Shown: positions 7,706 through 17,800 of the stretch, piece after piece
Position numbering within the stretch: position 1 is the stretch's first letter
Layout of the letters: each line of letters opens with the position of its first letter
Assembly: GCA_046328525.1 (NCBI GenBank)
Contig: JAXLWK010000020.1
Span: forward strand, 1-18,870
Direction of reading: 5' to 3'
Length of the DNA: 18,870 nt
Origin: JBDHWG01 sp046328525
GTDB lineage: Bacteria; Chloroflexota; Anaerolineae; Epilineales; JAHCIE01
The notes under the pieces: generated by a model
The model's input: the letters and a program-made list of their open reading frames with translations, nothing else
Told to the model about the DNA's origin: nothing
Databases searched by the model: none
Program-made: the position numbers and the translations under genes

Positions 7706-8704
7706 ATGAACAAGCCAAAATGTGACGAATTCGACTACATCCACTTTCTGATCGCCGCGCAGAAGGTCTACAGTAACGTCGAAGCCGCCAAGTGCCACCC
7801 CGACGCGGACAGCGATGGCCCAGCGCATGACGCCTACACGCGGCTGCTGAAACGCTGTCAGTCCGATGGTGAGGCGCTGTGGCAAGAAGTGCGGCCCTGC
7901 GTATCGCGGCAGGGCGGGTGTCTGGTCATCGACGACACAACCCTGGATAAGCCCTACGCGCGGGCGATGGACTTGGTCACGCGGCACTGGTCGGGCAAGC
8001 ATCGGGCGGTGGTGCAAGGCATCAACCTCATCAGCCTGCTGTGGACTGACGGTGACGCGCTGTGGCCGTGCGACTTCCGCCTGTACGCCAAGCACGACGA
8101 TGGGCTGACCAAGAACGACCACTTTCGCGCGATGGTCGCCACAGCTGCCACCCGTGGGCTGTCGCCTGAGTTGGTGGCCTTCGATAGTTGGTACGCCAGC
8201 CTGGACAACCTCAAGGCCATTCGCACGCTGAACTGGCACTGGCTGACCCAACTCAAGAGCAATCGTCAGGTGAACCCAGATGGCTCAGGCAATCGGCCCA
8301 TCCGTGAGTTGCCGATCGCCCGTGGGGGCGCCATCGTGCATCTGAAAGGCTACGGCGTGATCAAGGTGTTCAGGACGGCTGACCCACACGGCGGCGTTGA
8401 ACACTGGGCGACCTCGAACCTGGCGATGACGCTGGAGCAGTGTGCCGAGTATGCTTACGCTGCTTGGGGCATCGAAGTCTACCATCGCGGTCTGAAGCAG
8501 TTCTGCGGTGTGGAGCGCGCTCAACATCGTGGGCAGGCGGCCCAGCGCAACCACATTGGCTTGGCGATCCGCGCCTTCTTGCGTTTGGAGAGCCAGCGTT
8601 CGGTTCATGGCCGCTCGTGGTTTGAGGCCAAGACCGCCATCATCCGCGACGCCGTCCGCGCTTATCTGGCCCAACCTTTTTATCAGCTTATGCCAACTGC
8701 GTAA
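7706..8704 (+). CDS. DDE transposase of the insertion sequence
   Basis: This 332-aa transposase catalyses excision and insertion of the surrounding element. The three catalytic acids of the RNase H-like fold can be placed: Asp76/Asp77 in CLVIDDTTLDKPY, Asp160 in VAFDSWYASLDNL, and Glu257 in WGIEVYHRGLKQFCGVERAQ. DDTTLDKPY, followed by RHWSGKHRAVVQGINLISLLW, is the signature seen in IS701-like transposases, whose relatives read DDT-LEKPY then KGINLL. The protein appears complete, with no internal stop or frameshift. Start ATG 7706 lies 42 nt inside the left end. The TAA at 8702-8704 overlaps the right inverted repeat. IS4-group or unassigned DDE families are alternatives. Confidence 0.88.
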   Translation: MNKPKCDEFDYIHFLIAAQKVYSNVEAAKCHPDADSDGPAHDAYTRLLKRCQSDGEALWQEVRPCVSRQGGCLVIDDTTLDKPYARAMDLVTRHWSGKHRAVVQGINLISLLWTDGDALWPCDFRLYAKHDDGLTKNDHFRAMVATAATRGLSPELVAFDSWYASLDNLKAIRTLNWHWLTQLKSNRQVNPDGSGNRPIRELPIARGGAIVHLKGYGVIKVFRTADPHGGVEHWATSNLAMTLEQCAEYAYAAWGIEVYHRGLKQFCGVERAQHRGQAAQRNHIGLAIRAFLRLESQRSVHGRSWFEAKTAIIRDAVRAYLAQPFYQLMPTA

Positions 8705-8710
8705 CTCCTA
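8694..8710 (-). repeat. Right terminal inverted repeat of the IS
   Basis: CAACTGCGTAACTCCTA on the plus strand is the exact complement of the left end. The transposase stop codon lies within it. Confidence 0.9.
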
Positions 8711-8716
8711 ACCCCA
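8711..8716 (+). repeat. Target site duplication ACCCCA, right copy
   Basis: This second copy of ACCCCA is followed by ATC at 8717, the native next codon of the giant gene. Confidence 0.85.
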
Positions 8717-8872
8717 ATCGAGCCGCCCGATGGCGTCGCCGTCGCCGGAGGGACGCCGCCGTCAGCCCGCGCGCGCGGCCTCGCGCTACCGGCTCTGCCC
8801 GTTCCCCTGGACCCGGCGGCTGTCGGCGGCGCGGCGCTGGCCGCCACCGCGGCCGCTCTCGCCTGGGCGCTC

Positions 8873-11800
8873 GTGCGGCGGCGGCGCGCGCTCTACGCCG
8901 TCGTCGTCGTCACCGTCATCGCATCCATGCTGGCGACGCCGCTGGCGCAGGCGAGCCAGGTCGTTCGCTTTCGAGAGCGCACCCAGGCGCAAGAGTCGCT
9001 GCCAGACGCGCTGTCAACCCTCGACCTGACCGACTCGCCCCGCCAGCCGGACCGCGTCACCGCCCTGGCCGCCGAGTTTCGCGCGCCGCACCCCGCGCCG
9101 CAGTCGGGCGCAGCCACCCCGGCCAGCCTGACGAGCGCCGTCGCCGACTGCGGCACGTTGCCGGAGGGCGTGGACCCCAACGGCGACGACGACGGCGATG
9201 GCCTGAGCAACAAGACCGAGCGCTGCCTGGGAACCGACTACCGCCTGGCCGACACCGACGGTGACGGCATCACCGACACGCTGGAGCTTCAGGGGTTCAC
9301 CGTGACGGCCAACGGCGTGACCCAGACCTGGACGACGGACCCGCTCCAACGCGACTCCAACCACGATGGCATGGACGATGGGCAGGAGTGGAACGCGAAG
9401 TGGCTCGCCGCGGATCCGGCCGGCCTCGACAGCGACGGCGACGGCATCCCCAACGCCTGGGACGACGACAACGACAACGACGGCGTTCCGGACAACACGG
9501 ACCTCTCGCCCTACACGGCGCTCCCCTACCGCCCCGCCTACCAGATCACTATCGCCAAGCCGGGCGACGTCAGCCACAAAGACACCTATGTCTACCTTGA
9601 CGTGCAGGTCCAGCCCCAGGACCTGTCGCACCTGCGCTACACCACCACCTTCCTCGACTGGCCCTATGACAACCAGGCGCAGATTCAGGACCTGGACAAC
9701 TCCACCGACGACATCAAGCTCATCCCCATGCTCGCGCTGACCAGCACCACGCGCTTGAGCCTGGCCGCCCAGTACGGCGCGACCGTCAAGCCTAGCGCCG
9801 ACGGCTCCTTCCGCTACCTCGTGCCGCTGTCGCCGGTCGAGAGCAACGGCGCCGTCAGCGCGTTCGAGGCGCGCCTGGCCTTCACGCCGGCTGAGAGCGC
9901 TACGCCCCTGCGCCTCGCCGACGCGCGCCTGGGCTGGCTGACCCAGGCCAAACTGGACCAACAGAAGTGCGTCGCCTACAGCGGAACGACGTGCGCGACG
10001 TGGGGTGTGGACACGACCGAGTCCGTCGTCGTTTCCTACTATGAGCCGAGTCTTCGAGTGACCGGCATGACCGTCGGCGAGAGCGCCGACGTCCAGGTCG
10101 CGCTGTTCGGCGCCCCGAGCGCGCCTGAAGTGGGGGGGAGCGGGCCGGACGAGGCCCGCGAGATTTTCAACCTTGTGTCCGGCATGGGCATGTCCTACCT
10201 GGCCGCGCTCCAACCCGACCTGTCTACGGTGGTGAAGCGCTTCAACGACGCGACGACACCCGTCACCGAGACGTGGGGTGTCGCCGCGCCGGTCAAGACG
10301 GCGTACAGCACCTACGCTCACCGCGACGCGGCGCTGGCCGCGACGACCATGACCACCACCCAGACCTTCCTGGGCGCGAACTACAGCTCCGCCCTCACGC
10401 CGACGCTGGTCGTCGCCTACCAGGAGACGGCCGGCAGCCTGAGCCTCGAGGCTGGCGCCAATGGAGGTGTCACGATCACAGACAGCGCCGACAGCCTGGG
10501 CCTCGACGTGGCGCTGAGCTACAATGCCCTGGCCGCGGTGCGCCAGGTGCAGGTGCAGATGTACGGGCACACGGCGGCCCCCGCCGGCGGCCCTGCCTGG
10601 CGCGCGCTGACCATGAATGGGGCGCTCGGCGAGCTAGACCGCCGCTATCAGGCCTTCGGGACGGACAAATCCGCCGAACGCTACATCAAAGCCCTGTTCC
10701 TGACGTGGTACGCGGGCCTGGTGAAGTTCGTCGCCGTGAACGGCAAGCCCCTCGTTCAGGCCCAGGCGGACGACGCGACGATCTTCGACCAGCTGAACCG
10801 CCCGGCGCAGAACGACCTGCCCGGCTACGCCGCCGCCGCGTATGCCCTGGACGAACTGGCCGCCGACGTGGACCAGCAGGGCGCGACGGCCGGCTTCCAG
10901 CAGTGGCAGGCGGCCACGTGGGGCCAGTCGCCGGCCCTGCGCGAGGGCGCTGTGCCCATCGTCCGCGCCTTCGGTGGCGTGGCGACGATGGCCCTGCCCT
11001 ACCTGCGCTTCATTCCCCAGGGCATCCGCTGGGCGGCGCGCACCGCCGCGAGCAACCTCACCGAGGCGGCCGAGGTGGCCTCGGAGACGACGGGGGCGGG
11101 GGAGGAAGCGGCCGAGGCGGCGGCGTCGAGCGCCAAGGCGCTGGGCCGCATCGCCGTCGTCATCGCAGTTGTGGCGACGGTCATCGAGCTTGTCACGATC
11201 TGGAGCAGCTTCCACGGCTACAGCGACGACGTGTCCCACATGCAGACCGACGTCGAGCTATCCAGCGACATCGCCGCGACCATCATCGCCGTCTTGCAGC
11301 TCGTCCTGGCGCTCGTACTCCTCGCGGTGGCGGACACAGGGGTCGGCCTGCTGGTCGAGGTCGTGCTGGCGGTGCTGTTATACCTTATCGTCGCCCTGAT
11401 CACCGGCGACTGGAACCCGCTGCACACCTACAGCTACCTGACGTCGTGGCTGTCCGACTTCCTGGTAACGTTCGCCTTCTATGCCCAGCTTCCTACCAGC
11501 AACGCCGTCGCGAGCGGGCCGCTCAGCCTGACCCTCGGCGACCAGAACGCGGGCACGGTCGCCGGTAACGCCGTCACCTTTGGCGCAGCCCTGACGACGA
11601 CCGTCGAGGTTGGGCCGGGGGACGACGAGTGGAATTGGGTGTACTCGCGCGCTGGCAGCGCCGCCGACGTGGCCCAGAGCTACGCCTACGCCCAGTGGTC
11701 GTCGAGCGATGCCCAGACCACTTACGGCCAGGGCAACTGCGTGATGGACGGCACGTCGGAGAAGTGCGCCAGCGCCGTGACGGCTGCCTTCACGCCTGCC

Positions 11801-14800
11801 CAGGCGGCGCGCAACGCAGCCATCCACGTCACCAGCTCCGTCGCCTTCTCGCTGCGGTATCAGAAGTGCTGGTGGGCGGTCCTCGTGCGCGTGTGCAGCG
11901 CCGACTCGGCGGTGGATTCCAGCCCCAAGCCCGACGACGCGGACGCCTGGGCGCAGGCGACGCAGCCGCTCACCCTCGACGTGCTGCCGAACACCGTGGG
12001 CGGGCTGTGGACATGGGACGGGATCACCAATCCCGACGCGGACGGCGACGGCGTGCCGGATGCCCAGGAGGCGGCCCTCGGCCTCGACCCGACGAAGTGG
12101 GACACCGACGGCGACGGCCTGAGCGACGGCTGGGAGCTTCAGAACCGCGCCACTCTCGGCACGGACCCGACGAAGGCTGACACCGACGGCGACGGCTTGA
12201 GCGACCGCCTGGAAATCATTCTCGGCACGTCGGTGGCCGTTGCCGACAGCGACAAGGACGGCCTGCTGGACGGCGAGGAGGTGTGCCACGTGGACGCGAG
12301 CGGCGCGACGCCGCGCCTCGTCGGCGGCTGGCTTGTCAGCCCGGCCGGCAAGCGGGCCGGCGCCGCCTACCGCATTTGCTCGAACCCGCTGGACCCCGAC
12401 GCCGACTCCGACGAGCTTCAGGACGGCCAGGAGCGCGCCTTCGGCCTGAGTCCCTTTGGCGCGAACACGGCGCCGCGCCTGCGCGCCGCCATCCAGGGGC
12501 CGACGACGCAGCACGCCGGGGCGACGCTGACCGCGCTCAAGCCGGGCGGTGCGCTCACAGGCCAGTTCCAGCTCGCCGACCAGATTGCGACAACGCTAGA
12601 CAAGCCGCTGCAACTGTGCGCCCCCAACACCGACTTCGCCGCGCCCACGCTGACCGCGACTCAGCCGAGTACCGGTTACACGCCGCCGACGCCGAGCGTC
12701 CAGACGATCACGGGGCAGGCGTGCGCCGTGTGGGACTTGAGCCAGAAACCGCTGTACTCCGGCGAGGCGTTGACCGTCACCTGGCAGGCCACCGCCCTGG
12801 CGGGCGGCTCGCGGAACAGCGCCCTCAGCCTGAACATGGCCTATGCCGACCCGACCGATGCCTCAACCAAGGTCGTCAGCCGCACGCTGCCGGTCGTGAT
12901 TGACGCCGTTGCGCCCACGATCAGCATCGGCGCGCCGGCCGCCAACGCCGCCATCAAGGGCGCGTCCTTCGTTGTCGGCGGTCAGGCCGCGGATGACATC
13001 ACCTGGGTGTCCCAGGTGCAGGTGAGCGTGGACGGCGTCGCGCCGTGGCAGACGGCCGGCGGCGCTGAGAGCTGGGCCTGGACGTGGTCGCCGCTGCCGA
13101 AGGATGGCCCCTACACCGTGCGGGCGCGCGCCCTCGACGCCGTGGGCAACCAGTCCGCCGAGGCGACGGCGGCGGTGGTCGTTGACAACACCGCGCCGGG
13201 CGCGAGCTTCAGCGGCCTGACCGACGGCCAGGTGCTCAATAGTCTCATCAAGGACAGCCTCGGCGGGGCGAGCGTGAGTCTCCAGGGCAGCGCGACCGAC
13301 GTGCTCTCCGGCGCGTCGGCAGTGGCCGGCGTTCAGGCGGTGGAGTTGAGCATTGACGGTCGTCCGTGGCAGACGGTGCTGGAGAAGCGCGCCCCCTACC
13401 CGCAGACCGCGAACTGGTCGTGGACCTGGAAGCTGGACGCGAAGGCCAGCGGCAAGCACACCCTCGCCGTGCGGGCCGTGGACGGCCTGGGGCACGTGGG
13501 CGGGCCGCAAACGCGCAGCGTTGTCGTGGATCTCCTGCCGCCGACGGTCAACATCGCCAACAGCGTGACGGATGTGCCGGCCGGCCGCCCCATCGCCCTC
13601 GTCGGCCACGCCGACGACACCGGCTACGTCCCCTTGCCCGCCCGCCCCGCGCCCCTGGAAGCCGTGGTGGACAGCGTCGTGAGCGCCACCGTGCAGCTCG
13701 CGCCGGACGCCGAGGGCGACCTGGCCGGGGCGACGGTGGTCTGGCTGGGCGATGTCAACGGCGATGGCCGCGCCGACGCTGCGGTGGGGCTGCCGGCGGC
13801 GCGCAACGGCGCCGGGCGTGTCGTCATCCTCAACGGCAAGCCAGGCGGCTGGCCGGTTCCGCCGGCGATGCAGGCGTTGTCCGCGTCCGAGAGCAGCCTG
13901 GCGGCGAGCCAGACGGCCGCCTTTGGGCAGTATCTCGCGCCGGCGGGCGACGTCAACGGCGACGGCCTGGCGGACCTACTCATCGGCGACCCGGCGAACG
14001 AGCTGGTGTACGTTGTGTTTGGGCAGACGGGGCCGCTCGGCCAGGATTGGGATGTGACGCAGCTCAAGGAGCGCAGTCAGGCGGGCCGCGGCGTCGTGTT
14101 CACCACGAGCGCGGGCGGTGACAGTGTCGGCGCGCTCATGGCTGCGGCGGGCGACGTCAACGGCGACGGCGTGGGCGACCTGCTCATCGGCGCGGACAAC
14201 GGGGCGCACCAGGGCCACCTGTACCTCGTGGCCGGCCGCCGCCGCTGGACGAGCCAGGTGCGCGACGTGACCGCCGACGCCTCGGCCGTCCTGCCCCTCA
14301 ACCTCAGCGGGGCGGGCTTCAGCGGCGTCGGCGACGTCAACGGCGACCAGGTGGCCGACTTCGCCGTCGCCGACCCCAACAACAGCCTGGGCGGCGGCGC
14401 GGCGGTGTACCTGTTCCTCGGCTCGCCGACGTTCGGGGCGCCGCGCACGGGGAGCGCGCCGCAGCCCCTGGACCGCAGCCGCGCCGCCGCCGCCCTGCCC
14501 GGCGACACGCCGCTGGGCGCGCAGATTGTGCCCCTGGGCGATGTGAACCGCGACGGTCTCGCCGACTTCATCTATAGTAGCGGCGCGGCTCCGCGCCTGG
14601 TTCTTGGGCGGAGCAGCGGCGCGTGGGCGCCGAGCCTCACTTTCAGCGGCTACAGCCCGGCCCCGTCGGGCGTCATCGCCGCCGCCGGCGACCTGAACGC
14701 CGACGGCTATAATGACATCGTTCTCGGCACGGCCGCCAACACCGCCTACATCATCCACGGCGCGGCCAGCCTGCCCGCCACGCCCGACATTGCCGCGACA

Positions 14801-17800
14801 TTGACCAGTGTCGGGCGCGTGGCGTCGGCGCCGTTCGCGGCGGGCGCAGACCTCAACTGCGACCTGTCGTCGGACCTTCTGATCCTGCCCTCGACCGCGA
14901 CGACCCCGAAGGCGAGCGAGCCGAACTTCGGCCGGATGCCGCACATTTCCGAGGCGGCGCTGCCGGTAGGCGCAACTTTCGGCGGAGGCGGAGCGGCGCC
15001 GTATAGTAGAGTGTCTGCGCGGGACGTAGAGACGCCCCATGGGGCGTCTCTACCTTCCGTTGCGGCGCAGCCGCCTTTCAGCGGCGCGTGGTTTGCGACG
15101 ACACCCCACAACCTGTCGGACTTCCTGGTGACGGACAGCAATCACTTCGCCTATGTCAACGACCTGGACGGGGATAGCCGCGCCGACCTGTGGGTGGGGC
15201 TGAACGGGGCGTGGGACGCGCGCCTGTCCCGGGGGCGGCAATCTGACGGCAGCATCGCCTTCGAGAAGGTCAGCGTCGGCCTGCCCGCGCCCGACGAGTA
15301 CAACGTCCTCGGCTACCTGCGCGGTGACTTCGACGGCGACGGTAAGCTGGACGCAGCGGCGAACTTGAAGGGCAACAACGATGTCTACCTCGGCCAGGGG
15401 CTTGTCAATGGTCAGCTCGCGTTCCTGCACGCCTATAGCAACGTGGCCCTCGGCTCCCCTCAGTCTTCGGCGGCGCTGTCGAGCATGGCGGGCGACTTCG
15501 ACGGCGACCACAAGGCCGACATCGCCACCTACGCCGGCGAGGAGTGGTTCTTCTACAAGTCCCAGGGACTGACCGATCCTGAGCGCGTGCAGTTCACGCG
15601 CATGTCCACCAACCTGGGATCATTCTGTAACGGGAACGCCGGCGCGATCGGCCAGGGCGACTTCGACGGCGACGGCCGACTCGACCTCGTCTGCTACCAG
15701 AACTCGACCTGGGACTTCCGCCTCGCCAGGGGCGTGGTCAACGGCATCCTGACGTTCGACGCCGTGAGCAGCGATGTCGGCGACATCCCCATGACGCCCG
15801 GCTTCTTCGCTTACGCGGCGGCGACGGCAGACTACAACGGCGACGGCCGCGCTGACCTGGCGGTCTACAACGCCAACGCCAACGCCTGGGACATCCGCAT
15901 CTCGATGCCGACGGCCACCGGGCTGCACTTCGAGCGCGTCGGCAACAATCTCGACGGCAGCGAGGCCGCCTACACCAGCGTGGTCGGGTTCCAGGGCGAC
16001 TTCGACGGCGACGGCCGCGCCGACCTGGCGCGCTGGGCCACCGCCGCCAACAATTGGGAGCTGCGCCTGTCCGCCTGCCCGCAATACCTGTATGTTGACG
16101 ATGACTACGGGGCGGGGCAGGCCAACGACGGCCACACCTGGGGCGTGGACGCTTTTGGGGACATTCGGCCGGCGGTGATGGCGGCCCAGGCCGGCTCCAC
16201 CATCCAGGTGGCGAGCGGCGTGTACGCCCCGTTCGAGATTGGGCAGTTCAAGGACGGCCTTAGCATCGTGGGGCTAGACCCCGACGCCGTGTTCGTCCAG
16301 GGCGACCCCGAGATCTCCATCCATGACGCGGTGAGCGTGCGCCTGTCGGGCCTCACGCGGCGCGGCGCGGCCGGCGTCGGCGTGCGGCTGGCGGCCGCTG
16401 GGCTGGAGGAGTTCCGCCGGCCGGGCGCCAGCACGCTCCTCGACCGGGTGGTGATCCAGGACGCGGCGCAGGGCATCGTCATGGACCCGCAGAGCGCGCT
16501 GACCATGCGCGATAGCACCATTGTCGCGCCGATCTCGGGGCAGGGGCACATCTCTGTCACAGCCGGGACGCCGTCGGCCAGTAAGTTCAGCCCGTGGGAG
16601 AGGCTCCCCGCGCCCGCGCCCGCCGTGGCAGGGACGATCGCAGCCGCGGGCGGGGCGATCTATGCGCTGCCCAGCGCCACGCCGCCGTTCGCCCTGTACC
16701 GCTACGACGTGCTGACCAATAGCTGGAGCCAGCGCGCGTCCATGCCCGATGGCGGCCGGACGCAGCTGACCTACAGCGCGGTTGGCGCCAGCGACGGCGC
16801 GCTGTATGTCGCCAGCGTTGGCGTGGACGTCGCGTGCGCCCAGACGACGTGTCCGGCGCGTTCAGTGTTCTACCGCTACCAGCCCTCGACCGACACCTGG
16901 CAGCCGCTGTCGGACGCGCTCTTCCCTGGGCAAAGCACCTACCTCTATCCTCCGCCCGCCTTGACGAGCGACGGCGCCGGTTCGCTGTATGCCGTGTCGC
17001 CGATGGACAGCGGCCTGTACCGCTACGACATCGCCAGCGGCGCGGCGGTCAGACTGACCACCCTGCCGGACGATCTCAATCTCGTCCACGGCTCGTCCAT
17101 CGCCTGGGCGAAGGGCGTCGTCTACATTGCCCCCGCCTTCGAGAACCAGTCGTGGCATGCCTACAACCTGGCGGCGAACACATTCCAGACGCTGACCGAC
17201 GCGCCGCTACCGATAGGGGCCAGCGCGCCGGCGTGGGATGGCGCGGACACCATCTACGCGCGATCCAGCGTGACGTTCGGCTCATCCAGCCTGCTCGCCT
17301 ACTCCATCGCGGGCAAGACCTGGGCGGCCATCCCGTACACGCTGCTGCCCGCGCCGGGCGGCTTCACGCGCCAGGGCGCTTACCTCTACGTTTCGACCCC
17401 CGGCGGCCCGTCCCAGAACGCCTTCATGCGCTACGGTCCGCTGGGCGTCTACCCGCGCCAGTTGACCCTGGACCACGTCGCCCTGGTCGCGCCGGCCGCG
17501 GCGGCCGCCCCGCAGTGGATCAACTTGTCGGCTGGCTTCGGCGACTTCGATACGCTGGGCAGCCAGTGGGTCGGCGGCGGGAGCTGGTCGCCCGCGCCGC
17601 CAGGGCCGCCCCTCGCCTTCGACGCGGCGCGCTTCGTGGATGGGGTACACGGCGTCTACCGCGCTGGGGCCGGTTCGGCGTTGACCGCCGGCTACCGCAC
17701 CTATCGCGCCGCGGCCCACGTCTCGCCCACCTACTGCGCCACGTGCCGCAACGACGGCTATGCCTGGGGCCAGGACGCCTTCGCCAGCATCCAGGCGGCC

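Larger units (their letters stand above)
7664..8710 (+). mobile_element. Complete 1047-bp insertion sequence, DDE type (IS701/ISAba11-like, tentative)
   Basis: The element is bounded by perfect 17-bp inverted repeats and a perfect 6-bp direct repeat of the target. It carries one complete transposase gene that fills nearly all of it, in the same direction as the host operon. Its base composition is visibly less GC-rich than the flanking genes. Identical repeats and an intact transposase point to a recent insertion. Size and transposase motifs suggest the IS701 family or its ISAba11-like relatives. A 6-bp duplication is not what I recall for classical IS701 (4 bp), so the family name is tentative. 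Confidence 0.9.

Noticed and set aside
9014..10570. Long minus-strand open frame (518 codons) opposite the giant gene
   Set aside because: Biased composition rich in G, V, A and R, no start signal, and the plus strand has convincing calcium-binding repeats. Shadow frame.
13930..14370. Repeated GACGTCAACGGCGAC DNA as a possible CRISPR or dispersed repeat
   Set aside because: The repeats are in frame and encode the calcium loops of successive FG-GAP blades; spacing follows the protein repeat and there are no spacers or cas genes.
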